A stretch of DNA of 64,000 bases from Poa pratensis (Eukaryota; Streptophyta; Magnoliopsida; Poales; Poaceae). The position numbers and the translations under genes are program-made. Of the stretch, positions 1-12,300 are shown one piece after another. The stretch lies in the NCBI GenBank assembly GCA_947311845.1, contig CAMZMU010000063.1, positions 119,089,612 through 119,153,611 of the forward strand. The letters are read 5' to 3'. Positions within the stretch are counted from its first letter, which is position 1. The number at the start of each line of letters is the position of its first letter. The notes beneath the pieces were generated by a model, which did not search any database, was not told the origin of the DNA, and saw only the letters and a program-made list of their open reading frames with translations.

Positions 1-1555
1 AATAGTCTAGTCTTACACAAGGTGGAAAGATAAATGTAGAATAGTACAATAAGTAACCCATTATTTTCAATCAGCTGGCCGGCAGTACATTACACTGCAT
101 ACTTAGGTAATTTAAATCGGTAAGTGTTAGTGTTGTAAAACTGAATCGGTACCACTTAGTAATACAAGGCTAATTGATACTTTCAACTAGAGTAAAGTAC
201 TGCACAGTTTTCACTGTCAGGTTGTAGAGTAGTATCCGCTCTGAACCTATGTACCTAGTACAAGAAACCAGTTTCAGTCTTTACAGGTTTAGGCATCAGG
301 TTCTAATAGTGCAAAGATCAGCTGCAAGTTATAGGGATCAAGTGCCCAAGAGATAAATTGTTAGCTAGTTAGGAACCAAATATATTGCATACATATTATT
401 TTGTTTTTGGTTCAACAACCATGTATATAGCATGCTTCCAGTAAAGCTGAAACCACTAGTACTAGCACCGAGGCATTTCCTGGCTTGATTAGACTCGGCT
501 GTATGGATGAGGTGCATACATGCATGTACTAATTAGATCATGGCCTCCAGTGCCAAACGTGCTTGCTGGATGTTGCTAGTACAAGATCAAACCTAAAACA
601 GAGGTGTAGCGACCTAATATTTACCAGATTATTAAAGGCAGCTAGGTAGATCAAACACCAGCTATTCACATAAAGTACGCACGCACACAGCTAGGTAGCA
701 CACATAAAGTACGAGTGAGAGAGCGATCTAATTACCTCAAAATTCCAAAGCTCCCGACCGGTGCAGGCGAGGAGCAGCAGCAAGAATCGCGCGCAACGGC
801 CGGCTCTGCATCCTTGGTCCGGGCCTTGAGTTTCCACCGGTCAGGAGGACGGCGGCAGCGGCGATCGGGATCGAGCTTAGGAGCACGGCTGTGTGTGAGA
901 AAGGGATCAAAAGATTGTGACTCGTGAGAGACGAAGGAGAGCGGGAGCCTACCAGATGCGGGAGAGAAGATGAGAGCAGGAGCCTACCAGATGCGGGATC
1001 CGGGGCCTAAGCCTGCATGTGCGGCGGGAGGCGTGCTTGTGACGGGCGGCGCCGACGTAGATCCGGCCGGTCTCCTCGAACAACATACGGATCTGGCTGC
1101 CACCATGGTCTTGCTCGCCGGAGGCCACCACCTCGTCATGGAGACCAACGCCTCGTCCACGGCCTGGTCAGCGCCGTCGGAGGGCTGCTCGGACTGCTGC
1201 TCGATGCACCGGGGGCACCGGTAGGGAGGAGCATATCAAGGGCGGCTGCTCGGGGGAGAGAGGACAGAGAGAATGAGAAAGGGGATGGGGAGTTGGGGAC
1301 GGGACGGGGCTGCGGTGCAAAGGGCTAGGGTTTGGATATTTATATGAACACCGTTAATTTGCACACGGAGCTAAAATTTAACCGTGTCCGATATTGTGTC
1401 TTCACATTGGAAACGGTTGAATAAATCTAACCGTTTCCGATGTGTCGCGATTCGCGGGCGCGAGCCCTTATTTTCCACGCGCGGGTTCGTTTTACCGTTG
1501 TCTTTATGCTGCCGTTTCCATAGAGGGGTGTCCTTAGTATCGTTCTGTACTAGTG
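1..1555 (-). mobile_element. CACTA (DTC) transposon, 5' terminal part; rest lies outside the window
   Basis: Read on the minus strand, the sequence starts at 1555 with CACTAGTACAGAACGATAC, a CACTA-type terminal inverted repeat. Subterminal repeats of the form aaccgtKtccgatRtgtcg lie at about 1380-1450, and a related accgttgtc motif at about 1493. Further in is a GC-rich stretch (about 760-1330) that looks like an untranslated first exon. Its probable splice donor, CATCTG|GTAGGCTCC on the minus strand, occurs twice (about 943-957 and 983-997). No transposase-coding ORF is visible, so the transposase would lie to the left of the window. The element landed in the antisense ORF of element A. The 3-bp target duplication is probably agc at 1556-1558, but the other end cannot be checked. 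1-700 holds no gene that I can see. Confidence 0.75.
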
Positions 1556-4500
1556 AGCCCCGAGATCAATGCGATTCACAAACTCGTCGAGTCGTTCCAG
1601 GATGAGGACGGGCTGGAGGCTGACGACCTCTTGCGAACCTTCGTCATTCGCCGAGTTTCCCCCCTCCAAGAACGAGTTCACAAGATTTGCCACATGAGTG
1701 GCCGATATGATCCTACTCGGACCAGCACTCATGAGCTGACCAAACCCGAGGTTTGGAGACGAGTCAAGGCCATTGCCAAGACCCAAATGCCGGAGGAATG
1801 GGAATGGGGCATGGAACCCCACAGCAGGGCAAACCCCCCTCCGCAAGTAAGTATCCAGCAATTTATACCGACATAAGTTTCTTGCCGAGATAACTTTTAT
1901 GTCGGCAGCATATCTACTCTTAGTGTAACCTGACATCATTGCCTTCACATTGCAGAGATTCACTCGGCAAACTACTGAAGATGGAGCGGATCCCTCGGAG
2001 AAGTGGGGCGAAGATGTGCCTTTCCCGGCTGTCACCGAGGCTGAAGACCCGGATGACGAGGATCACATGCCCATCCCCAAAGCTCGCCCCTCTGCCTCGG
2101 GTAAGCCTCGAGTCCAAGCTTCAGTCCGAGATTGGTCAGACGACGATGACGACTGCCAACTTTTAGAGCCTATAGATGCTCTTCCCATCGCGTTTGCTCA
2201 CCCACTATCCTCGGACTCAGCTAACCCGACCGGCCCGAGCACAACTCGCAAGCGCGCAGGGACCGGCACTTCCGAGACCGGGACATCAACAACCTCGGAG
2301 CCTCCTCCGAAGAAAGCCAAGAGGGTGAAGAAGTCCAGGAAGATATTGTGGGGCAAGAGGCCGCCAGTTACCGAAGGGTAATGAACCCTTTACCAATACC
2401 TTTGCTTTCTTTACTCCTTAACCGAGATAACCTTTTCCCGAGATCAACTTTCTTTTTTATTTTGCTGCAGGGATGTCCTTCATGTTTCCCAGAGCGCTCC
2501 GATGCGTTCTCCTCTATCAGCACCCGAGGTAACTCGGTCTCCCGAGATAGCGGCTACTAGCCCAACCAGGGCTGGCCCTACCTCGGCACCTCTTACTCCC
2601 GCCGGCACACCGCCGCCGAGCTCTCAAGCTGCTCCTGGAGGAGGTCAAGGAAACCCGGACACCTTGGCCCCGGACCGAGACACTGACTCCGGTGTCCATA
2701 CTTTGGACTCCAAAATGGAGCGGCCCGAAGCTCCGATAGTACCGGACCAGCAGCAACCACCACCACAGCCACAACAGCAGCAACGAAGCAGCAGCAGCAA
2801 CAACAACAACAGAAGAAGCAGAAGCAACAGAAGCAGCTGCACCCGCAGCAGCAACAACCACAGCCACCACCACAGCCATCACCGCATAGGCCATCTCCAT
2901 CACCGAAGTCTCCCGTGGCATCATCTCGGAAAACCACTTCCCCGTCCAAGTCGACACCAAGCCAACTGGCCCCCGGGACAGCGCTGGTTATCCGGACAAG
3001 CAGCCCAAGGTGACTCCAAGGCAAGCTCTAACCGCATCTGTCTCCCGAGCTTCAGCAGCCCGCTGGGGGTTTCCCCTGTTGCGCACCTCAAGTGGCCACA
3101 GCTTGGGCTCAGTGGAGCATTATGACATGGATTGGAACTCCGCCGACATAAGCAAGGTTTCGTCACGGGATCCAGTGGCCCAGCATCCTGCTGGTCCAAG
3201 TGCACTTGCTCAGTCCATGCACACACTGCAGGTCGCAGCCCTCAATGCCAGCAAGACTGCCGAGGTAAACTTTCCTCAACTTAGTCTTTTCTTCCTTTAC
3301 TATAGATCATATATATATTATCCCCAGTCCCCGAGATTCGGGTTAAGTGGTTGATGCTCCACCGAGTAAAAATCACTTGGCGCGAATCTTCCATAAAAAA
3401 CTTCGATTTCCAGTCCCCGAGACTCGAGTCGAGTTTCACTCGGCTTGAGTCTTGAAAAAATTCCGACATATCCAGTCCCCGAGACTCGAGTCGAGTTTAC
3501 TCGGCTTGAGTCTTGAAAAAATTCCGACATACCCAGTCCCCGAGACTCGAGTTGAGTTTACTCGGCTTGAGTCTTGATAATAATACTAACATTTCCCCTT
3601 TTTCAAGATAGCATCAATGCTCGGACCAAGGTATTCCAAACCTTGCTCTTGCACCACCGGAAACTCCGAGACTCCCACAAGCGCTTGAAAGCGGAGCAAA
3701 AGAAACGCGATGATGCGCACAATGCTATGCTAAAAAAGGAGCAGGATGAAGTGGCCCGGCTCCAGAGGGAACTTGAGCGGGTGCAGAAGCAGCGGGAAGA
3801 GGACGCCCAGAAGCTCAAATCCGAGATGAAGGCAGCTGTCGCCGCGGAGAAGAAGCTTCGGGAGGATGATGCTGCAAAGCATAAGGAGATCCTTGGCGAG
3901 ACCGAGGCCCGCGCTACCTCGGCTCAAGAATCCCTGGATGCCCTTCAGGCGAAGTGCAACTGCTGGCTGGCCACTCTCGTCTGGATCAACCAGGAGACGA
4001 TGAACCGTACGTTTTCTCTGCTCCCTTTTTTCTGCCCATACCGACATTTGCCATATGTCGGAATATGACTTAACTTGCTTACAGCTTTTCTTACTGCAGA
4101 ACATTTCGCTCATACCCAAGTTGCTGCCTCAAACATCACCAACAAGGCCCGAGAAAGGAGATCCGAGGCTGGCCCCATCTCGGAGGAGTGGGACATTGAA
4201 GATCATCTGACGGCACTGAAGGCCCGGATTTCTCCACTGAAGATCATTGGCACTGAGCTTCTTGAAGCCAGCATCCGGGTTTACCAGACACTGTGGCCTA
4301 CCGCCGCAACTCCGGCCACCACTGCCGAATTAGCCAAATGTTTGCAGACCGCCGAGACAAGACTCTGGGAGTGGAAATCCTCTGCAGCTTGTGCCGGTGC
4401 AGACCAAGCATTGACCTTTGTGATGTCTTGGTATGAGCTCATCGACCTCGATTCACTGAAGTCTCTACGTGCTCATTCCCAGTGGACTGAGGATCCGATA

Positions 4501-4919
4501 CTGATTGTGTGCCGCAAGGAGGCAGCTGCCTTCATGGCCAGCTACGCTCAAACTCGGTATTTCATCCCTGGGATGTTTACTCCGACATCTAAGACTATGC
4601 TGATGACAGCGACGATGATGAGAGCGATGACGAGGCCGTGGACGAAGAGATTGAAGCTGAGGCAGCCGACACTGCCACCGACACAATAGCCGAGACTGCC
4701 GAGCAGCCAGCAACCGACATCACTCCAGAAGCAGCCTCCGACACTGCCGGAATCTCGGCAGACACTCCAACTCCCGAGGTTGTTCCAACAACCGAAGGTG
4801 CTCCTGCCCCGATGTTGCTTCTGCCAAAGGCCCTGCCGATCCTAGCTCCTCCGGCACTACCTCCTGAACTTATCATAAGTAGAACTATCAAATCTCCGGA
4901 ATGCCGGGTGCAGATGTAA
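1556..4919 (+). pseudogene. Antisense additional ORF (aORF) of Tat element A, five visible exons, 5' truncated
   Basis: This reading frame runs against gag-pol and downstream of integrase, the position of the antisense extra gene of maize Grande-type elements. Exons inferred from reading frame and GT-AG sites: to about 1849; about 1955-2381; about 2471-3265; about 3610-4005; about 4100-4919. Exon 3 has a CAG/CAA tract coding Gln/Ser/Asn (about 2750-2870). Exon 4 codes a long charged coiled coil rich in K/E/R. The last exon ends in an acidic tail after a frameshift near 4590-4640. The N-terminal part, where such proteins carry the 'putative gypsy-type transposon' domain, has been removed by the CACTA insertion at 1555. 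Its function is not known; I call it by position and composition. Confidence 0.65.
3326..3577 (+). repeat. Four tandem hairpin units in an intron of the aORF
   Basis: Each unit begins cagtccccgaga and holds an inverted repeat. Units 2-4 have stems GACTCgAGtCGAGT / ACTCGgCTtGAGTC at 3421-3451, 3483-3512 and 3544-3573, spaced about 61-62 bp. A diverged first unit (3333-3390) pairs agattcgggttaagtg with cacttggcgcgaatct. The array lies entirely between the inferred donor after 3265 and the acceptor near 3607. Confidence 0.7.
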
Positions 4920-4998
4920 ATATACCTTTAAGTATTTCGCTGTGCTACTGCTATCTTGTTACTTTTATTCAAAAACGGCTTAATGCCGGATCACTTTG

Positions 4999-5304
4999 CA
5001 CCAAGTCCCCGAGTTTACTTTCTTGTTTACTATACTTAGTAATCTTTGCTCTTGTCTACCATATCGGCGTTTGACAGTCGAGTCACAAGACCAAAACTAT
5101 AGCATACATTACTTAGTAAAATTTTGAGGTATGATTCATAGTCATCCGACACAAAGAAAAGGAATGAAAAAACCGGGTTAGTAAACGACATATGTCGGAT
5201 CTTTTTAGGACCGAGTCCCCGAGTCCACTTTCATGTTTACCATATACCATAACCTCTGCTCTTGACTACCATTTCGGCGTTCGTCAGTCGAGTCACAAGA
5301 TCAC
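4999..5304. repeat. Two ~95-bp direct repeats in the spacer between aORF and integrase of element A
   Basis: A block starting agtccccgagt, then ctttc..tgtttac, a cttgtctaccat/cttgactaccat box and cagtcgagtcacaag occurs at about 4999-5093 and again at about 5210-5304. The copies are roughly 80% identical by eye. The spacer 4920-5479 holds no other coding sequence. Both aORF and pol transcripts converge here, so it should contain their 3' ends. Confidence 0.6.
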
Positions 5305-5479
5305 AACAAAATAGCATACATTACTTGAACTTTGAAACGAGTCAAAAAATCATCCGACATATGAACAACATAGAAAAAACAGAGACAAAACACATGCATA
5401 TGGACAAGGCAGTCCCCGAGTTTCATCTCGTAGTGCCGACATTTCATTCAAAGGAAACCGAGATACATACATTGCTCCC

Positions 5480-6759
5480 TTAGGAGTAAAAGGGACAGAG
5501 TAGAGCTACATTCCATGGTCGCTTGGTTTCCTCTCCGGATTTGTCCATTACATTTTTCCTCGGTGCCTGCGCATCTATAAGATAATATGCATCATTGTGC
5601 GGAGCCTTGCTCACAATGAATGGCCGCTCCCATGGAGGTGACCACTTGTGTCGGCCTGCACTGCGCTGTACCCGCCTCAGCACCAAATCTCCTTCTCGGA
5701 ATACCCGAGGGTTGATCTTCCGGCTATGATAGCGTCGGAGATTTTGCTGATTTATGGCTGACCGAGATAAGGTCAGTTCTCGTGCCTCTTTGAGCAAATC
5801 AACATCATTTTTCGAGCTTCTTTTGCCTCGGTTTCAGTGTACAGCGCCACTCTCGGTGAGTCGTATTCCATGTCGGTTGGCAAGACAGCTTCTACCCCAT
5901 AGACCAGAAAGAATGGTGTATAGCCAGTTGAACGATTCGGTGTGGTCCTTAGACCCCACAATACTGCTGGTATCTCCTCTATCCAGCATCCCGGAGTTCA
6001 CAGCAGTGGTTCAATCAACTGGGCTTTGATACCGGCCAATACCAATGCATTTGCTCTTTCCACTTGTCCATTTGCCTCTGGGTGCGCCACCGAGGCTATA
6101 TCCAACCGAATCCTCTTTTCAGCACAGAATCGAGCAAACTCTCCCACAACAAAGTTTGTGCCATTATCCGAGATAATGCTATGGGGATAACCATATCTCA
6201 AAATGATGTCCTTCAAAAAGACACAGCGGTGTGACCATCACACTTTCTGATTGGCTTCACCTCGATCCACTTGGTGAATTTGTCCACCATCACCAGTATG
6301 AGTCATGTTACCTCGGGCTGGCCTGAACTCCCCCACCATATCCAAACACCAAACTGCAAAGGGCCAAGTGATTGGAATTGTCTTGAGTGCCGAAGCTGGC
6401 AGGTGAGTCTTTTTAGCAAATCTCTGACATCCTTCACACTTTCGGACAATATCTTCGGCCTGATTCAAAGCATTGGGACAATAAAACCCATGCCGGAATA
6501 CTTTAGCCACTAGGGCCCTCGATGAAGCATGATGACCGCACTCCCCTTGATGAATCTCCAGAAGCATTTCTTGCCCTTCCTGTGGCGTGACACAGCGCTG
6601 CAGTACCTCGGTTACACTCCTTTTGTATAACTCCTTGTTGATGATGGTGTATGCCTTGGATCTTCTTTGCACTTGCCTGGCCTCAACTTCATTACTTGGC
6701 AAACTCCCATCCATCATATATGCCATTATAGGTTGTGCCCATTCTGGCACAGGGCGCAC
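5480..6759 (-). pseudogene. Element A integrase, frameshifted
   Basis: The first part (6759-6238) has the integrase zinc-binding HHCC motif: H..GECGHHASSR followed by KCEGCQRFA. The catalytic core follows with WCLDMVGEF (first Asp), IISDNGTNF (second Asp) and ANGQVERANA (Glu), the D,D35E set of retroviral-type integrases. The core and C-terminal part are spread over four reading frames (6238-6759, 5998-6216, 5773-5961, 5480-5797), so at least three frameshifts or small indels disable it. The segment 5480-5797 resembles the C-terminal part after the core, with a conserved WSPPWERPFIV stretch. Confidence 0.85.
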
Positions 6760-6814
6760 AGGAAAGACCGGATATCTATCTCCATCGGTTCTGCCGACAT
6801 TACTTCATCCGATA

Positions 6815-7937
6815 TCAAGTGACCAGTCCCCGAGTTCTGCCAAGCAGTCCCCGAGTTTCCCAAATGCACCCGACATCAATGTCCATGGGCACAACTTCAG
6901 ACTCTGGTTTTGCCGGGATAAAAATTGACTCGGACTCCGGTGAAGGTTTGATTGATGGTTTCCTCAGATGCTCCAATGCTATGCCGGGTGGAATTGGATC
7001 CCGAGATGACCCCAGCTTGGAGAGTATATCGGCAGCTTCATTTTCCGCCCGAGGTATATGCTTGAACTCGCACCCTTCAAAGAATCTCGAGATCTTCTGG
7101 ACATGAAACCGAATAACGCCATATTGGCGTCCAAAGCATCCCAATTCCCCGAGACTTGCTGCACCACCAAATCCGAGTCTCCGAAACATTCTATTCGGCG
7201 GATACCAATTTCCTTGGCCACATTGATTCCATGAACAAGTGCCTCATACTCGGCCACATTGTTAGATGCCGCAAAGTGAATTTGCAACACATATGCTTCG
7301 GAGAGGTAAGGACTACCCCGGCCCCCAAACCGATCTTGGTTTTGGAGCCATCAAAGTGCATCCTCCAATAATTGGAGTTAGGTAATGGTGGCTCATACTG
7401 CATCTCGGCCCAATCTACCAAGAAATCCGGCAGTGCCTGAGATTTGATAGCATCTCTTCTCTCATAATGTGGTGTGTAGGGTGATACCTCGATAGCCCAC
7501 TTGGCTACTCGGCCAGTTGCATCTTTGCACCCAATGATCTCCAAGATTGGAGCCTCGCACACCACAGTGATTGAATGCTCTTGGAAGTAATGTTTCAACT
7601 TCTTAGCAGCCAGATAGACACCATATGTCATCTTCTGGTAGTGAGGATAGTTCTGCTTAGATAACGAGATCACCTCGCTCAAATAATATACCGGCCTCTG
7701 CACAGTCTTGCCCTCTTCTTCTCGCTCCACCACCACTACGACACTCACAACTCGGTTTGTGGCCGCAATGTAGAGCAACATCGGCTCTTTGGGTAATGGT
7801 GAGGCCAGTATTGGCGTCGTTGCCAGCATCTTTTTTAACTCGGTGAACGCCGCATCCGCTTGCGGGGTCCAGACAAAGTGAGTGGTTTTCTTCATGAGTG
7901 ATACAAAGGCAATGCCTTTTCTCCAACCTGCTGACAA
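6815..7937 (-). pseudogene. Element A RNase H plus second RNase H-like (aRNH) domain
   Basis: 7937-7191 opens at the end of the RT thumb/connection, followed by the retroelement RNase H region (LLYIAATNRVVSVVVVVERE, then YYLSEVISLSKQNYPHYQK). Next comes a second RNase H-type domain starting MHFDGSKTKIGLGAGVVL and continuing in other frames (7290-6815) with NNVAEYEALVHGINVAKEIG and ECFGDSDLVVQQVSG. Tandem RNase H domains of this type are a known mark of the Tat lineage. The domain is split by frameshifts near 7250 and 7100. Confidence 0.8.
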
Positions 7938-8000
7938 ACCGACTCAAGGATGCCAAACATCCAGTGAATTTCTGCACGTCCTTGAGACATGTCGGTAACC

Positions 8001-8725
8001 TCATGCTTTCAATAGCACGGATTTTTTCGGGTTAACCTCGATACCTCGGCTGGACACGAGGAAACCGAGTAATTTTCCTGCCGGCACACCGAATGTACAT
8101 TTATTCGGGTTAAGTTTCATTCGGTACTTTCTGAAGTTTGTAAATGTCTCTCTGAGATCATCAATCAGAGATGACTTTTCTTTAGTTTTTATGACGACAT
8201 CGTCGACATACACTTGCACATTCCGACATATTTGATCATGCAAACATTTCTACATACATCTCTGGTACGTAGCACCAGCATTTCTCAAGCCAAATGTCAT
8301 GACACGATAGCAATAAGCCCCATACGGGGTAATAAAAGCAGTTTTCAATTGATCAGTCGGGTTCAAAGGAATCTGGTGAAACCCGGAATAAGCATCTACA
8401 AAGGATAACAGCTCACACCCGGCCGTGGAATCGATCACTTGATCAATCCGAGGTAACGGGAATGGATCCTTGGACATGCCTTGTTAAGGTTCGTGAAATC
8501 GATACACATGCGCCACACCTTGGCCACCAGAGGTTCATCATTTTTCTTCTCTACCAGGACCGGGTTAGACAACCAGTCCGGGTGCAGCACTTCCATGATA
8601 AAACCAGCCGCAAGTAACTTGGCCAGTTCATCTCCCACCACTTTTCTTCTCTCATCCGACAGTCGACGTGTCGGTTGCTTCACAGGCTTCATGTCCGGCC
8701 TGACGAACAAAGAGTGCTCAGCCAA
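8001..8725 (-). pseudogene. Element A reverse transcriptase
   Basis: The frames 8725-8435, 8477-8250 and 8243-8001 together cover a gypsy-type RT. Visible motifs in order are SNPVLVEKKN, WRMCIDFTNLNKACP, FVDAYSGFHQIP, FITPYGAYCYRVMTFGLRNAGATYQRCM and the catalytic YVDD box (VYVDDVVIK), then KCTFGVPAGKLLGF. The frames change at about 8470 and 8245, so the enzyme cannot be made in one piece. Confidence 0.85.
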
Positions 8726-8809
8726 CTCTCTCGGAACACCTGGCAGGTCTTGATTCGACCATGCGAAGATATCCCGATTCTCACGGAGGAAGTGACTGAG
8801 CTCGCTTTC

Positions 8810-9709
8810 CTATTTCTCAGTTAACCCGGTGCCAATGATGACATTGCGCTCCGCACACTCCGGGTCAACATTGATCTTCTTCGTCTCCTTCGGCACCTGG
8901 AACGATGCATTCATTTCTGGGTTAGCCATACCCGGCATACCGAGTTGAGTGGACTGAGCCAGCGCCACCACCTCGTGGATCTTCTTCTTCTCAGCAGCAA
9001 TGATCAAAGACTCGGCTAGGCAAGAACCAGCCGAGGCACACTCTATGGAACGCTTGTAATCACCCGAGATGGTGATGATGCCATTAGGACCCGGCATTTT
9101 CATCTTGAGGTAGCCCACATGGGTAGAGATCATGAACTTGGACAGCGCGGGCCTACCAAGCAATGCATGGTATGGACTTTCGAGGTCCACTACCTCGAAC
9201 TGGAGACTTTCAGTTCTGCAGTTGTCCTTGGTACCGAACAACACATCCACCCAGATCTTGCTTATAGGAGCACAAGAAACACCCGGCACTATGCCATGAA
9301 AGGTCGTGCTACTCGGCAGCAGCATGTTCATCGAGATTCCCATCTTCACCATGGTGTCTCGGTACATGATATTGATAGCATTCCCATTATCAATGAGAAC
9401 TCGTGTGAACCGGACATTGATGGTGGGTCCAATGAATGTTGAATCCACCACCAGAGCATAACCTCCCGGAGTTGGCATAACTCGGGGATGATCCCTTCTG
9501 CTCCAAGTGATCTCTTGCTCGGACCAGTGCATATACTTCGGCACGGCCGGCATAACAGCGTTCACCTCCAGTGCACGCTGATGCAAGCTTTTCTTGTCAG
9601 TTGGCTCGGTCACAAAGACCACATAGCTCTGGTGAGCTTCCCTGTAATCCCCCTGGGGAAACTCACTCTGATGACTCAGGCCAGTGTTGTTGTTTCCTCC
9701 GACATTCAC
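8810..9709 (-). pseudogene. Element A aspartic protease region of gag-pol
   Basis: A 299-codon open frame. The expected active-site motif of plant gypsy proteases (Asp-Gly/Ser-Gly in LIDGGSS-type context) reads VLIDNGNAINIMY here, with Asn in place of Gly/Ser at the second position. Downstream HALLGRPALSKFM and MKMPGPNGIITI match the conserved retropepsin C-terminal part seen also in element B. The neighbouring gag ends just upstream in another frame. Confidence 0.75.
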
Positions 9710-9714
9710 CTAAT

Positions 9715-11775
9715 TCACAGGTTTCGGAGCGCTTGCCTCTGAGCAGGCGCATTTACCGGGGTAGCATTTGCCCCGGTGAGCAACAAGTTTTGCCTCGGCG
9801 GAAATCTCTGAGGTGCCCCTGCCGAATTTCCTCCGGCTCTTGCTCCTTCTCCTCTTGCGCGCGTATACCAGCTGCACTGCCGAGTTGTATGATTCGCCGG
9901 CCTTCGGATGTCGGTAGTGTGGAAGCTGCAAGGTCCATCCAACATAGCCTCATAAGTGAAGGCCTGCTTCTGATCACCCCATGGCTTCTTCCCCTCTTGA
10001 TTCTGGCCCCATGTTGGGCCGCTGTTCTTCGGACGCAGGTTGCTACCAGCATCTGGTTGGTCTTGGTTCACCGCAGCAACCTGGTTCGAGCCATACCGGT
10101 AATCCGGTTCTCTCCTCTTGCTGCCGAAGTCCTGGCGATCATTCTGTCTAGCTGGCCCGGGTCCGTTGTTCACCGGGTATCTTCTGCTCGGCTCAACCGA
10201 GTTCAGCAGAGGCTGCATCGGATCACCGAGTGCATAACTATCCGCAATCCGAATTGTCTCGGCCAAAGTGACTGGCATTTCCCTCTGTAATTTCTGCCAG
10301 AGCATGGAGACGTGCCGGCATCCCTGAGCAAACCATGAAATGGCCTGCGCTTCCACAACTCCCTCACAGGAATTGCGAACAGTACTCCACCGAGTCAAGT
10401 AGTCTCGGTCAGTTTCATCATCCCTCTGCCTACACATCGCAAGCTGCTGAGAACGGTTGGGCCTCTTGTATGTGCTGGAGAAGTTGCTAACGAAAGCCTC
10501 TTCAAAGTCCAGCCAACAGTCGACACTGCTCTCTTAAGTTGTTCAGCCAAATCCTGGCTGGCCCCTCCAGCATCTGCGGGATATACCTCACCGCCCATCT
10601 GCGGTTACCTCCCGCAATGTGCACTGCCGACACATAGTCTGTCAGCCAATCCTCTGGCTTGGTGCTGCCATCATACGTCTTGGTACCTCGGCTCAATTGG
10701 AAGCCCGGCACCGGTGGTTCCCTCATGATCCGAGGTCCAAAGCATGCCGGGCCAGGTGGGCCTTGCTCTTCCAGCATTTCGGACAGATAGATTCTGTCCA
10801 ACTTGTAACGTGCATCACTTGGTGCTAACTGGCGAGATCCCAGCCGAGCTCCCAGTGCACTCTCAATCCTCTGATATCCTGCTCTCTCCATAGCCGAGTT
10901 TCCATCGTCATATCGGTTGGCCGCTTGGCCAACATACTGCGGCTGCTGAATATATTCAGCCTCTTGGTGCTGCTGCACCCTGATTCTGCACAGGGTGCCG
11001 AGGTGGCTGACCTCGGCCTGCCGAGATAACAGGCCCGACATTCGGGTTGCCCGGACCGAGGTTACTTTTACCTCGGCCAGCAGTGGCCTGCCTAGCTAAC
11101 TGCTTTCCGGCATACGTAGCATCATATGTCTGCATCTGCTTGTTTTTACCGGAGTTTACACTCCGGTCACGACCTCTACCATCATGCGGAGATGAAGCTT
11201 GCCCCCTAGACTTTTCACTAGCTGCCCTAGCCGAGTGAACCATTTGGGACCCACCAGCACCCGGGTTGGCCCTGCGAAAGGCCTCGTTCTGCCGGTTAGC
11301 AGTACCGACCAACTCATTAACTCGGGCTTGCTGCCTGCGGAGAGCTTCCCCGATAAAACCAGGTAACTCGGCTCTTGCTGCCTCAGCAGCTCTAAGAGTC
11401 TTAGCAGGGGAACTGTACTTCGGTTTTTCAACCGACATGACACTAGGAGTTCTACTGGAACTAGCTCTACCATCTCTAGCAATCTCAGCATTGAGGCATT
11501 TGCCTCTCTTACGCACCTCCTCTACTCGGCTAGGGTGATTAATTAGCTACCAGGGTTAACCCATGAGCTGCATTGTACTCACGGAGGGATATGCCGAAAT
11601 CTCGCCGTATCGCGGCTATCTCCATGGCTTCTTCATGCAGCTTCTGGCGCTGCAGCTCTAGCTCAGCTGCTGTCAGGGCAGCATCTGCTCCGGATGCTAC
11701 CGGGACAACCAGCTTCTCGATGATGTCATCCAGAGGAGCTGGCCTGGCTGACACTTTGGAAGTGCCGGCACGGAG
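9715..11775 (-). pseudogene. Element A gag, frameshifted
   Basis: The N-terminal frame (11754-11539) is followed by basic, Ala/Arg-rich frames (11516-10956, 11041-10502). A retrotransposon gag core is visible around 10700-10260 (MLEGPARIWLNNL, then WFAQGCRHVSMLWQKLQREMP). A C..H..H..C zinc-binding motif lies near 9940-9890 (CSFHTTDIRRPANHTTRQC). At least three frame changes break it. The left flank of element B lies directly upstream on the minus strand, so gag was probably continuous with 23778 onward before B inserted. Confidence 0.7.
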
Positions 11776-12288
11776 TGTCGTGGGTTTGTCACGTCAGGTG
11801 TCATAGATGACTTCGTAGGTGTGGGATTACGAGTCAAGCATCTCCGAGCTTGGGATCGCAGGAACAAAGATCAACACAGATTTACCCAGGTTCGGCCCCC
11901 TCAATGTGAGGTAAAAGACCTACTTCCTGCCTACCCTAGATTGGTATTGATATGATAATCGAGGTGTTACAATGGAGGCGATCCGATCTGGTACTCGCCG
12001 TATGAGCTAGGGTTTGGGCTTGATAGCTTGACCCGCTCTAAGTCCTGCGAGTCCTCTTTATATACACAGAGGCTCGCTAGGTTACAAAAGGAAACTTCCC
12101 CATAAGGAATACATCCACAGAGGCCTACTCGGAGACTACTTGGTCTTCACGTCCTCCGGGATATGTCTTCTAGATCTTTCCCCTTATGGCGGTTCAATAT
12201 TGGGCTTGCTCCCAAGTGGGCCTTTGTCCGTGCGAGTAAGTTAAGTCGCACTGGGCCGCGGGTTAATCCAGAAAGTATTCCCCCGACA
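11776..12288 (-). repeat. Element B 3' LTR
   Basis: It begins TGTCGTGGGTTTG and ends TATTCCCCCGACA on the plus strand, matching 23258-23772 along its whole length. The adjoining internal sequence on the minus strand (CTTGGGGGCTAA, about 12289-12300) is the polypurine tract that primes plus-strand synthesis, which fixes this as the 3' LTR. Confidence 0.95.
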
Positions 12289-12300
12289 TTAGCCCCCAAG

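Noticed and set aside
2517..3024. Three long minus-strand ORFs rich in Val/Ala/Leu/Cys opposite the aORF
   Set aside because: They are shadows of the CAG/CAA repeat on the other strand; low complexity and no independent support.
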